Notes under the pieces: model-generated
Told to the model about the DNA's origin: nothing
Database searches by the model: none
Seen by the model: only the letters and a program-made list of their open reading frames with translations
Program-made: the position numbers and the translations under genes
Shown: piece by piece, positions 1-8,502 of the stretch
Layout of the letters: each line of letters opens with the position of its first letter
Numbering within the stretch: position 1 is the first letter of the stretch
Assembly (NCBI RefSeq): GCF_009696275.1
Contig: NZ_VUMI01000007.1
Span: 87,933-151,932 of the forward strand
From: Eisenbergiella porci
GTDB taxonomy: Bacteria; Bacillota; Clostridia; Lachnospirales; Lachnospiraceae
DNA length: 64,000 nucleotides
Direction: 5' to 3'

Positions 1-37
1 GGCTAAAAAGCGGCAACCCACACAGGCCACCGCTTGA

Positions 38-1069
38 CTATTCTTGTGGCAGGAACACCGAAAAGGTGGAACCTTTCCCAACCTCGGAAGTCACCAGAAT
101 ATACCCGCCCTGCATGGTGATGATCTCACGGGCCAGATACAGACCGATGCCGATGCCATCCACCTCATGCACCGCTTCTTCCCGGTAGAACCGCTTGAAG
201 ATGGTAGCCTGTTCCTGTTCCGGGATGCCCCGGCCCGTATCGGTCACATCAATTTTCCAGTACATTTCCCAATTCTGAACGGACACATGGATTCTGCCGC
301 CAGCAGGCGTGTACTTCACCGCATTGTCCAGCAGATTGAACAGCGCCTCGGAAGTCCAGCGGCTGTCATGGGAAATGGACAATCCCTCTGGACAATCTAT
401 GGTCAGTTCGATGCCTTTTTTCTCCATCGGAGCCAGAATCCCGTTGATGGCGTTCACCAAAGTTTCCTCTATTAAAGCGTCCTTTTTCTCCAGCGTAATC
501 ACACCGGCCTCCAGCCGGGAAGTTTTCACCATTGCCTGAATGAGAAATTCCAACTTGTCAAGCTGGCTGCCGGTTGCCTGCAAAAACTCCCGTCGCTGTT
601 CCTCCGAGATCGGACGGGTCAGCATGGTTTCATTGAGCATTTTCAGGTTGGCAATGGGGGTCTTGGTCTGGTGGGAAATGTCCGACAACAGAGATTGCAG
701 AACGGCCTTTTCTTTTGCGACGGTATTCCGGTCTTTCTGTATGATGTTGTAGAGCCGTTCCAGGCGGTGGCTGATCCTCGCCAGCAGCGTTTCCGCTTCA
801 TAGTCCATTTCCGGCCGCGCGGCGCTGTCCATCATGTCATCCAGCGTCCGGCACAGGCTGTCGGTGAACAATGTCAGCTTCTTTTGAAAGTAGTGCAGGA
901 AAATCCCGCCCCATACCAGAAACACAGCGGTCAGCAGCCCGCCGTACAAAACTACCCGCAGGTTTTTCGTGACCAAAAACAGGCAGAGCAGCACCAGAAA
1001 AGAGGTTGCCAGAAGGCCAACCGTAATGAGCCGCAGAAACTTTTTGACGGATAGATTTTCCAGCTTCAT
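38..1069 (-). CDS. Sensor histidine kinase, short-loop (intramembrane-sensing) type
   Basis: Membrane histidine kinase of 343 residues that would phosphorylate the regulator encoded just upstream. Two hydrophobic segments lie near residues 13-32 and 37-58 with only a few residues between them, the layout of intramembrane-sensing kinases such as BceS. The phosphoacceptor motif SHQTKTP (about residue 133), the N box LLDNAVKYTP, the G1 box DTGRGIP and the G2 box GIGIGLYLA are all present, so it looks catalytically complete. Its start overlaps the regulator stop by 4 bp (ATGA), so the two are co-translated. Partners of this class are often FtsX-type ABC transporters for peptide antibiotics; any such gene would lie left of the window. 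The signal is unknown. Confidence 0.9.
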   Translation of the reverse strand: MKLENLSVKKFLRLITVGLLATSFLVLLCLFLVTKNLRVVLYGGLLTAVFLVWGGIFLHYFQKKLTLFTDSLCRTLDDMMDSAARPEMDYEAETLLARISHRLERLYNIIQKDRNTVAKEKAVLQSLLSDISHQTKTPIANLKMLNETMLTRPISEEQRREFLQATGSQLDKLEFLIQAMVKTSRLEAGVITLEKKDALIEETLVNAINGILAPMEKKGIELTIDCPEGLSISHDSRWTSEALFNLLDNAVKYTPAGGRIHVSVQNWEMYWKIDVTDTGRGIPEQEQATIFKRFYREEAVHEVDGIGIGLYLAREIITMQGGYILVTSEVGKGSTFSVFLPQE

Positions 1070-1755
1070 GCCTGCTCACCGCCGATCCACTGATAGCCCA
1101 TGCCATAGGTCGTCTTGATATACTTATGCTCGTCCGTTTCGATTTTCTTACGGATACGGCTGATGATGGTGGTCAGGGTATGCTCGTCCACAAAGTCCCC
1201 GTCAATGTCCCACAGCTTCTCTAAAATCTGCCGCTTGGTCAGGATAATCCGGGGATTCTTTACAAACAGGAACAAGGTGCGGTATTCCTTTGGGGTGAAG
1301 TCCAGCGGTTCCCCGGCAAGGGACGCCCGCTGCTCGGAAAAGTCGATTTTCAGAAAGCCGTCGTCAAACAGATCGTGCCGGGGCGTGCGCAGTTCCAGAT
1401 TGGCAAAGACCGCCGCCACCTTCCTGCACAGCACTGTCACAGAAAAGGGCTTCGTCACATAGTCCGCGCCGCCCGCCTCATAGCCTTTGAGCATATCGCT
1501 TTCCTTGTCGTTGGCCGTAATGAAAATGATGTAGGTGTGCTGGCCGCGCCCCCGGATTTCTTCGCAAAGATCAAGACCGCTGCCATCCGGCAGATTGATG
1601 TCCAGGAGCGCAACATCAAACTCGGTTTCTTTCAAATGGGAAACAGCGTCCTTGTGGTTATAGGCCGCTGTGATTTCATAGCCATCAGACGCCAGGTTAT
1701 ATCCCAGAGTCCGGTTCAGGAGGGTATCGTCCTCCACAATCAATATTTTTCTCAT
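1066..1755 (-). CDS. OmpR/PhoB-family response regulator
   Basis: Response regulator of 229 residues. The N-terminal receiver (about 1-118) has the acidic pair in VEDD, the phosphoacceptor Asp in ALLDINLPDGSG and the conserved Lys in VTKPF. The C-terminal winged helix (about 130-225) ends in the usual TTYGMGYQW. It is the first gene of the pair with the kinase at 38-1069. The length is normal and no lesion is visible, in contrast to most neighbours. The roughly 200 bp upstream (1756-1962) holds an AT-rich stretch with the near-repeat CGTATATAA twice (minus strand, about 1848-1882), a plausible autoregulatory promoter. Confidence 0.9.
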   Translation of the reverse strand: MRKILIVEDDTLLNRTLGYNLASDGYEITAAYNHKDAVSHLKETEFDVALLDINLPDGSGLDLCEEIRGRGQHTYIIFITANDKESDMLKGYEAGGADYVTKPFSVTVLCRKVAAVFANLELRTPRHDLFDDGFLKIDFSEQRASLAGEPLDFTPKEYRTLFLFVKNPRIILTKRQILEKLWDIDGDFVDEHTLTTIISRIRKKIETDEHKYIKTTYGMGYQWIGGEQA

Positions 1756-1922
1756 GCACTCACTTCCTCTCCTTTTTCGTCTGCACCTCTTATCTTAAAG
1801 CTGAAATGTTGCAGAAATGTCCTAATTCAGGTTTTTTTATTTCATACTTTTCTTATATACGCAATCTATTATATACGAAAAACAATAAAAACGAAAATAT
1901 GCGATTGTCTTTTTCGTTATGT

Positions 1923-1955
1923 ACCCAGCCGCATATGTGGCTGGGTTTCTTTTTT
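1923..1955 (+). terminator. Rho-independent terminator-like hairpin, plus orientation
   Basis: A perfect 8-bp stem (ACCCAGCC / GGCTGGGT) with an 8-nt loop is followed by TTCTTTTTT on the plus strand. No plus-strand gene precedes it, so it either ends an antisense transcript or is left over from a rearrangement. On the minus strand no T-run follows the stem. Confidence 0.6.
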
Positions 1956-1962
1956 GAGAGAG

Positions 1963-2778
1963 TTAATAAGCCGGGCAGCCGTAACCGTAAATGACGCTGC
2001 TGCCGATGGAATAACTGTTTTGCCTGCAAGCGTCACCGGAATTGCCCTCAACGGTGTAAACCGTTCCGTTTTCCACACACTCTACAATTCCCACATGGTC
2101 GGTTACACCATCACCCTCCCAATCAAAGAAGATTATCTGCCCTGCAGACGGTTCAAAATTACGATCCTGCCATTGCCCCCGGTCCTTGAACCATTGGGAA
2201 CCCTGCACGCAGCCTGCAAATTTCGGGATAACCTCAGCTTCAATATAGCCGCATTGATCCGCGCACCAGCTCACAAAGTAGGCGCACCATTCCATACGGC
2301 TGCCAAAGCCATACCAGCTCCAGTACGGTTCGCCGCCGACATTCCCCACCTGGGAAAGCGCGATGGTAACGATCTCGCCGTCCCCTCCGGTAATGCCATA
2401 GAGCACCTGGGCTCCGGTGGCCTTGTCCAGCAGCATTTGATTGTATTCCCTGCGGTACTCGTCCCGGAAGTCCTCCTCCATCGGCATGAGGATGGATTGT
2501 TCAAAGTTCGCCTTGTTCATGCGGCGGTTATTGATGGTGATTTTCGTCACCGCGCTGGAATCCAGCGAATTGAGCAGTTCCGAATAAGTGAGGAACATAC
2601 TCTCTTTATCCTCCCGGCTGGCTACCAGATAGTTAATATCCGAAATGGAAAACTTGTTCCCACTCAAAAAAATGCCGTCCTGCCAGATACGGCGGACGGG
2701 GATCACATCCTGCACTTTTTTCGGAACAGTATATCGCTCTTTCTCCTGCTTGGACAGGTTTTTCAATGTTTTAATCAT
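1963..2778 (-). pseudogene. In-frame fusion of VirB4 N-terminus to CHAP cell-wall hydrolase C-terminus
   Basis: A single open frame of 271 residues. Residues 1 to about 122 match the start of the Tn1549-type VirB4/TraE conjugation ATPase (begins MIKTLKNL, ends near LLDKATGA). From about residue 125 the sequence is the terminal CHAP/NlpC amidase domain of the element's peptidoglycan hydrolase, with the catalytic Cys in MEWCAYFVSWC and the His in VTDHVGIVE. In the family these are two adjacent genes of roughly 800 and several hundred residues. A deletion of several kilobases that happened to keep frame explains it. The ATPase motifs are gone, so transfer should be dead, but a small CHAP protein could still be made. 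The start overlaps the PrgI gene stop, as in intact elements. Confidence 0.85.
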
Positions 2779-3184
2779 GTTTTTCCTCCTTCCGCTTGTG
2801 GAGATGTTTCGGTCCTTTGGGCTGTCTCTTGGCAGGTCGCCCGGTTTGCAGCCCCTCGATCACATCTTTCAAAGCCGCATAGTAGTAGTTTCTATCTTCA
2901 AACCGGAATTCCTTGGGTTCCAGTATTTCCGAGCGCAGCCATGCCCAGATAAACTGTTCCGCCGTCATGCCGTGGTAGGTGATGAACCCCAGCATGGCAA
3001 AAGGGGCCGCACCCAGAATACACATCCAGGAAAGAGTCTCCACGCCAAAGTAGGGGCGCAGGAGAAAATAAAGGCCCACGGCAACGCCGCAGGCCAGAAT
3101 AGAAAATATAAACTGCCGCATACTCAAGCCGAAAAACATAGATTCGGTGTAGTTGCGGATTTCGCGGTTGATCTTGACTTCCAT
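2771..3184 (-). CDS. PrgI-family conjugation membrane protein
   Basis: Protein of 137 residues with two membrane segments (about 22-42 and 48-70) after a short cytoplasmic start (MEVKINREIRNY), and a basic C-terminal tail. PrgI proteins are the small inner-membrane VirB3-like partners of VirB4 in Gram-positive type IV secretion. The position directly before virB4, with overlapping ends, is the canonical order. Length is normal and the gene appears intact, although its partner VirB4 is not. Confidence 0.85.
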   Translation of the reverse strand: MEVKINREIRNYTESMFFGLSMRQFIFSILACGVAVGLYFLLRPYFGVETLSWMCILGAAPFAMLGFITYHGMTAEQFIWAWLRSEILEPKEFRFEDRNYYYAALKDVIEGLQTGRPAKRQPKGPKHLHKRKEEKHD

Positions 3185-3188
3185 AAGT

Positions 3189-3404
3189 TCACCTCACAAT
3201 CACATCACCGGTTTTCATATAAACGATGTTTCGTTTCGGGATATAGGTGAAACCCAGAATCGGATCGCCTACGGTCAAAACATCGTCCTGCGCCGCCTTG
3301 GAGAACTGGCCCACGATTCCTTTTTCCACAGGCAGGTCGTAATCTTCGGCCATTTGGATGGTAGTTCCGTCAATCAAATGCAGCACATAAACTTGATAAC
3401 TCAT
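3189..3404 (-). CDS. Small conserved ICE protein, function unknown
   Basis: Protein of 71 residues, soluble, no motif I can assign. It sits between the VirB6-like and PrgI genes with only a few bases between stop and start, so it belongs to the transfer operon. The gene is preceded by a good ribosome binding site (AGGAGG). I recognise the protein only as a small conserved component of Tn1549/CTn-type elements. Confidence 0.6.
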   Translation of the reverse strand: MSYQVYVLHLIDGTTIQMAEDYDLPVEKGIVGQFSKAAQDDVLTVGDPILGFTYIPKRNIVYMKTGDVIVR

Positions 3405-3420
3405 TCGGTTTCCTCCTTAT

Positions 3421-4116
3421 TTATAATCCCATCATCTCGCGCACCACGCGGTCGGCTCCCTCCAGACAGACGGCGGCATAGCTTTTGATAAAGCTCTTGC
3501 CCACATTCTGGGTGGGTTCTCCCGCAAAAGTGGAGAAAGGCACCGGCGCGATGGCCGTATATAAATAAATCTTAAAAAAGCGCCCGTAGACGGTCATAAT
3601 CATAATAAACGACAACACAGTAACGATCAGCCCGCCAATGAGCGTTACCGCCCAGAGGGGGATACTCTCAAAGAAACCGCAATCCTCCACCGCCGTAACG
3701 ATCTCCTGGGGGAGAACCGTCTGCTGTGCGGTCCCAAACCCTGCGGCGTTCATAATGGTGGAGACAAGGCCCTGCACAATATTAAACAGAGCGATCATCA
3801 GTTCCAGTCCATAGGTTACAACCCCCTTGGCGATGGCAAACCGGATGAACAGCTTTAAGGCATGCTCCGGCTTTTTTACCTCTGCAAAGCTGCCGCAGGT
3901 TTTCATCACACCCACCACAAAAAAGAGCACCAGAAGCACCAGGCCAATAGCCCGCACCGCGTCATGAATATTGACGATCACGCTCCAGATGGAACCGCCC
4001 TTAAACTGTTCCGGGCTTTGTGTGATAAGCTGCCAGATTTCCGAAAGATATTTGTTCCAGGTGTCGAGGGCGTTTTGCAGATTTTGTACAACCCAGTTAT
4101 CGGACAAAACGCTCAC
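3421..4116 (-). pseudogene. VirB6/TrbL-like transfer membrane protein with internal in-frame deletion
   Basis: Polytopic protein of 231 residues. Hydrophobic stretches lie near 55-75, 95-118, 155-180 and 184-205. The family usually has about 280-290 residues. Here the conserved VCLEGA is followed at once by DRVVREMMGL, the C-terminus. The missing stretch of about 50 residues normally contains the last one or two membrane helices (recalled as the segment with GELIFNMLVLVG). The frame is preserved. In other elements this protein forms part of the inner-membrane channel. Loss of the terminal helices probably inactivates it. The call of an internal deletion rests on memory of the family, not on an alignment. 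Confidence 0.75.
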
Positions 4117-4682
4117 CTCCCATTCCCCCGAAGCCGGGCGGCATAGAAAAATCGCTCTCTATTTCATTTCCCCATGCGTCCCAGCCTTCTGTTTTTTTCC
4201 GTGCAAACAGCTCCACGCAGGGAAGGTCGCCTAAAAGCTCCACGATTCGTTCCCTCACCACATCCGACTTTTTGCTGTGTTCCTCAATAGAGCTTAGTAT
4301 GACCTGGTGGACACTGGCGGAACGGCGTTTTGGCCGCCCGACGGTGGCCAGCATACAAAGCTCCGCATTCGCCCTTGTCCAGTACCCCATGCCCCAAAAG
4401 AGGGAATCGGCTTTCTTATTTTTCTTGATCCACACAAAGGCCACAGTTTTATAGATAAAGCCCCAGGCTTCCATGACAGAGAAACAATCCTGTAACAGGG
4501 GAACCGTCGTCCACAAAAAGAGGGCACAGTCTGAAGAAGCCAGTTGCCGCACTGGAAGGCGTTTGATGTCCTCCAGAGCCATTGTCGGGTAGTGGCTTTC
4601 CGCACTGCGTCCTTGCCCTTTTTTTTGAATAGACTTTATATTGCCAGGGTGGGTCTGCATAAATGATTTGATATTTTTTCAA
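4097..4682 (-). pseudogene. MT-A70-family adenine methyltransferase, A8-tract frameshift
   Basis: N6-adenine methyltransferase of the MT-A70 type carried by Tn1549-like ICEs. The gene begins with TTG at 4680-4682, 7 nt after GGAGG, giving LKKYQIIYADPPWQY with the catalytic DPPW. After the codons for VYSKK the frame is lost in a run of eight A. Removing one A restores a frame that runs without interruption to the stop at 4097 (the rest of the protein, with FLWTT, WIKKNKK and WDAWGNE). This is the only lesion seen, so the gene could be a true pseudogene, a sequencing error, or switched by slippage at the tract. It overlaps the VirB6 start. Confidence 0.8.
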
Positions 4683-4757
4683 ATGGCTGCCTCCTCTCTT
4701 TCCGGCATAACCAGGGACGGACCACATCGGCCCGCCCCCGTACTGCCGTATTTTACT

Positions 4758-4976
4758 TTACCTTTCACCGCGCTCCGGCGAACTGTGGACAATGCCGTAC
4801 ACATCGTCCACAAAATTGCGCCCTACAAAGGGGTTGAACATCGCGTGGCATTTCACACCATTGTACTCGGCCAGGTAGTCGTTATCCCCCAGGCGCTTGA
4901 GGATAGCGGCTTCTCCCAGCACATTTTTCTCCCCCTGCTTCAAAGAGTGGATATAGCACTCGCATTTCAGATTCAT
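4758..4976 (-). CDS. Small conserved ICE protein, function unknown
   Basis: Soluble protein of 72 residues beginning MNLKCECYIHSL. It lies between the pilin-like gene and the methyltransferase in the transfer operon and has a good ribosome binding site (GGAAAGGAG). I do not recognise a domain. Similar short proteins occur at this place in Tn1549/CTn2-type elements. Confidence 0.6.
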   Translation of the reverse strand: MNLKCECYIHSLKQGEKNVLGEAAILKRLGDNDYLAEYNGVKCHAMFNPFVGRNFVDDVYGIVHSSPERGER

Positions 4977-5001
4977 AGCAGGCTCCTTTCCACCGGAATA
5001 A

Positions 5002-5355
5002 TCAGCCGGTAATCAGGGTCAAAATCTCCTTGGCAAAGGTGATGACAACACCTTCGGCCAGCGTCAGAAAGCCGTTAGCGCGCTGGCTGGGATCGTGTGA
5101 CTTGAGGGACAAACCAATCTGCACGATACCAAAGCCCAGCAGGATCATACCGCCAGCCCGGATCAGCCCGAAAATAAATTCAGACAGGTTGTTGATAACC
5201 GTGAGAGGGTCCCCGGCGGCAAAAGCCGTGGTAGCGCCGCAGCACAAGGTGAGCACCATCGCCGCGTAAACAACAAAAATTCTCCGGCTCTTTTTGCCCA
5301 TGGGCAAGCTGTGGGTTTCCTTGTTCTTCTTGGTTTCCTTCTTAAACAGCTTCAT
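5002..5355 (-). CDS. Maff2/VirB2-like small membrane protein
   Basis: Protein of 117 residues. The start at 5355 is chosen because AGGAGGAAAAGC stands directly upstream; an open frame continues further 5' but lies inside the coupling-protein gene. A basic N-terminus is followed by a hydrophobic segment with a signal-peptidase-like site (ATTAFA, about residue 48). A mature part follows with two further hydrophobic stretches (SEFIFGLIRAGGMILLGFGI and GVVITFAKEI), the pilin-like VirB2/Maff2 pattern. It overlaps the end of the coupling-protein gene by 14 bp and looks intact. Confidence 0.75.
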   Translation of the reverse strand: MKLFKKETKKNKETHSLPMGKKSRRIFVVYAAMVLTLCCGATTAFAAGDPLTVINNLSEFIFGLIRAGGMILLGFGIVQIGLSLKSHDPSQRANGFLTLAEGVVITFAKEILTLITG

Positions 5356-6703
5356 TTTGCTTTTCCTCCTTGAATTGAAAGATTTTCTCCATGTCCTCAT
5401 CGGACAGAAGTTCACAGGTCGTATCCGGCTCTTGGAGCTTTGCAAGCTCTCCCGGCGCAAGGCGGCCAATGGTCATGCCCGCCACCGCGTTTTCTGTACC
5501 GCCGTGTGCGTAGGCCGGTGCGCCGCCGTCGGTGGTGTATTTTACATTGGGGTGCTTTAACAGTTCATATTTCTCATCCATCAGCGGCGGCTCGCCCCTG
5601 ATAAAAAGCAGGGCCAGGCGGTTGTCCAGCATACGCACCTCGTCCGGGGTCAGCAGCTCCCGGCCCGTGATCTGGTTGTTGGTGGAATAGCTGCCGGAAT
5701 GCCCGGCACTCTTGCCGTAGGTGTCCAGCCATAAGGTGCTTTTGCCCAGATAACTTTCCGAGATGAGCTTGTGGGTGGACGATTCGTTGCCTCCCAAATA
5801 GAGAAACTCATCGCAGTTGCCCATGATGGATTCCCACTGCTTTTCATACAGCGCCTTTAACTGCGCGATATTCTGGATGATGATGGATACGGAAATATTA
5901 CGGGAACGCATGGTTGCCAGCAGCTTGTCAAAATCATCGTTCAAACTGACATTCGCAAACTCGTCCATCAAAAAATGCACCGGCACGGGCAGGCTGCCGC
6001 CATGCACACGGTCGGCGGAATAAAACAATTCCTTAAAGGTGCTGGCATACAAAAGGCTCACCAGGAAGTTAAAGCTGCCGTCATTGTCCGGGATAAGGGC
6101 AAAGAGGGCCACTTTCTTTTCTCCCAGGCTGGCCAGCTCCAGTTCATCGGTAGCGGTAAGAGCTGCCACCGACGAAAGATTGAATTTCTCCAGCCGTGAG
6201 GCAAGCGTGATCTGGATGGATTTTAAGGTCTTTGCGCTGCCGGAACGGTAGTCCTTGTAATACTTCACCGCGATATGGTCGGGGAAACGCATTTCCAGCC
6301 GTTCAAACAGATCGTCCAGCGGGGATTGGTAGGAATCCAGGATGAAAAACGAGGTGTTCGCCTGGCAGAGATTGACCTTTGCATAAAAGCGGCTTTTTCC
6401 TGCGCCGCTGCCGCCGCAGACCAGAGTATTGAGCGTCCTGCGGTGTTTTCGTCCGTCCAGCCCCATGCGGACATGCTGGGTAAAAATGCGGTTCTGAAAC
6501 GGGTTTTTATCCCGGTATTTCTTGTTCACGGCTCGCGGATCGCCCCATTCGGCGGAACCGTGTTCCTCGCCCCTGCGGTAGTTGCGCCTGGATGAAAGAT
6601 AAATGCCAATGCCCAGCCCGTAAGCGGCAATAAAAATAAGGACAGTTTTTACACTGTCCTCCGGGGTCGCGCTGTTCCTCCAGCATATCGTTGCGCAGTT
6701 CAT
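5342..6703 (-). pseudogene. VirD4/TraG coupling protein, 5'-truncated and internally deleted
   Basis: Type IV coupling protein remnant of 453 residues; the family usually has about 600. The Walker A region GGSGAGKS is present, and Walker B is seen in HFLMDEFANV. Two deletions are inferred. First, the N-terminal membrane region is replaced: the reading starts inside a different small gene (MNCATICWRNS..) and joins true VirD4 sequence near PEDSVKTVL. Second, FILD is followed directly by SYQSPLDDLFERLE. The roughly 130 residues normally between them (starting PKGE and including the substrate-channel segment) are missing in frame. DNA pumping should be impossible. Confidence 0.8.
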
Positions 6704-6776
6704 TGAGGGCGCGGATCATAATGCCGTGCTCGTAACTGTCCAGGGTGAGGACAACCTTATCCTGTCTTTCCATCAT
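6669..6776 (-). pseudogene. Stump of small conserved ICE gene fused to virD4
   Basis: Thirty-six codons (MMERQDKVVLTLDSYEHGIM.. to DMLEEQR) with an excellent ribosome binding site (AAGGAGGTTTGA) match the start of a short conserved protein normally encoded just upstream of virD4. After about position 6668 the DNA becomes virD4 sequence in another frame, so a deletion removed the 3' end of this gene and the 5' end of virD4. Confidence 0.7.
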
Positions 6777-6787
6777 TCAAACCTCCT

Positions 6788-7702
6788 TCACCGTTTCTGT
6801 TTGCCGACACGGGTAAGCCCCATATTTCTGGCCATGCGTCCGTTGATCTCCTTAAAGGCATTGTGCATATCCGTAAGGGCTGCCGGGAAATCCTCCCTGG
6901 GGTCTTTGCCCTGAAATACGCTGTCCAGCCGGGAAATGTTGTAGCCGCCTGTGTCAACGCCGTATCTCTGGCAGAGCATATAGCTGACGGCATAGGCTTT
7001 ATACCCGTCTGTCTCACGGGAATATCCGGCATTGTTTCTGGAAAGCTGCACATTGGCAAGCTCCAAAGAAACACAGCGGAAAATATCCGGCGCGTCCATG
7101 CCTTTTTTCACCAGGACAGCGTTCTGCTCCTGATCGAATACGGCTCCGCGCCCCTGGACGGGCAGTTCCTCCACCGCCCGGATGGGAACCGGGGAATTAC
7201 TGATAAGCGCTTTTAGAAGCAGGCGGTCATCATAGCTCACCTGGGGCTGGGCCTCATCCCGCGCTGTGGTCTGGGGAATATCAAACACTTCCTTGGCATA
7301 GAAGTTCTGTCCCACACTGCCATCCTCGCGGCGGTATGCCTTGCCCGGTTCCAGAATGATGATTGGCAGGCGCTTTTCCTCCTCCAGAATCTCAATGCCC
7401 TGGGAAGCCCACTCCTTATAGCCGCCCACGCGCTGGGCGGATGGGAACTGCTCTCCAATCAGGATCGCATTGCGCGCCGAGTGGAAAGGGAACCTGCTCT
7501 GCGTATCCAGATATGCCTGCATATTACCATGACCCTCTGAAAACTCATGAAATACCCGATCCAGCGTAGCATAGGCTTCTTTTCTTTGCTTTTCCTCGCG
7601 GACCTGCCACCACTGGCGCTTGGGGCGCTCTTTTTGGCTTTCCTGCTTCTGCGGTGCCGCCTCTTTCTGCGGCTGCTGTTCACAGACTACCTCTCTTTCG
7701 AT
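6788..7702 (-). CDS. ArdC-like N-terminal domain ICE protein, start codon apparently lost
   Basis: The coding frame runs back to about 7702, reading IEREVVCEQ at its likely native start. Relatives begin MERE, so the initiator seems to be ATC here. The nearest ATG is at 7522, within HGNMQAYLD. The N-terminal part (YLDTQSRFPFHSARNAILIG .. VGGYKEW) has the look of the ArdC single-strand-DNA-binding domain. The rest resembles the zincin-like part but lacks an obvious HExxH. It overlaps the PcfB gene in another frame. The function in ICEs is probably protection or processing of entering DNA. Translation may be weak or start internally. Confidence 0.55.
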   Translation of the reverse strand: MEREVVCEQQPQKEAAPQKQESQKERPKRQWWQVREEKQRKEAYATLDRVFHEFSEGHGNMQAYLDTQSRFPFHSARNAILIGEQFPSAQRVGGYKEWASQGIEILEEEKRLPIIILEPGKAYRREDGSVGQNFYAKEVFDIPQTTARDEAQPQVSYDDRLLLKALISNSPVPIRAVEELPVQGRGAVFDQEQNAVLVKKGMDAPDIFRCVSLELANVQLSRNNAGYSRETDGYKAYAVSYMLCQRYGVDTGGYNISRLDSVFQGKDPREDFPAALTDMHNAFKEINGRMARNMGLTRVGKQKR

Positions 7703-8496
7703 TTGGGTTTCTTTTTGGGCTTGGGCGGCTGGTGCTGCGTGGTTTTCTGCGCAGGCTTCTTCCTGGGCACAGCTTCTTCCACCTTTGCAGCCTCCGCCTC
7801 TTTCTTCCTCTGGGCCTGAATATCACGAAGCTCCTGGCGCACAGAAGGCTTCTGCGCCCCATCAGAAGTACCCCTTTCGGATCTGCTGCTGTTCTCTGAG
7901 ATAGGCGCGGACGGATGGGATTTTTCCTCCGCTGGAGCAAAAGGGGCGCTTTTCTCCGCTGCCGGGTTTTCCGGCTGTGCCTTTTCCTTTTGGGACGGCT
8001 TCTCCATCAACTCATCGAGAAGTTTATCATCCTAGCTCTTTTCCGGGGTGGTCTGTTCCGGAGCGGCTGGCTCACTGCCGCGCTGTTCACGGGACTTCTC
8101 AATATCCTCTCTGATCGAAGCGGTGTCCACCACTGTGAGATTGAATTTCTCTACGATACGGTTGGCTCTCGCCGCGTCATCCTCGAATACCAGAATGTCG
8201 ATGGTATCATCATGCTTTTTAACAGGAATGGGCGCATAGAGAATCCCATATCCTTTCGCTTGTCTGGCAAACTCCGGGGCGTCTTCTTTCTTGATGGTAT
8301 AGACCGTCATCGGGCGCTTTTCCCGCAGCATGGTTTCAATGCGCGCCTTCCCCTTGGTCTTTTTCTGGTCTTTCAAAATCGTGTAAAGGGCTGCGGCCAG
8401 ATTCTTGGCAGCCGCGCCCGTGATCTTCAGGGCAAATTCCGTCCCCTCCAAACTCATTCGCACGATCTGCTCCGCTGCCTCGCCTGAGTTATACAT
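7687..8496 (-). pseudogene. PcfB-like (DUF3801) protein with in-frame amber stop
   Basis: The 5' part (8032-8496, 154 residues, MYNSGEAAEQIVRMSLEG..) is a PcfB-like DUF3801 domain, an accessory factor of relaxosome-coupling contact. The reading ends at TAG (8032-8034), yet the same frame continues DDKLLDELMEKP to a Lys-rich tail ending KKKPKSKER at 7687, exactly as in full-length relatives. The amber codon is explained by CAG to TAG. The structured domain remains; the charged tail is lost unless there is readthrough. Confidence 0.8.
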
Positions 8497-8502
8497 GCCA
8501 AA

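Noticed and set aside
1375..2952. Long plus-strand open frame of 525 codons
   Set aside because: It lies antisense across the response regulator, the intergenic region, the VirB4::CHAP fusion and PrgI. Its protein has no recognisable pattern, and the opposite strand is clear coding sequence.
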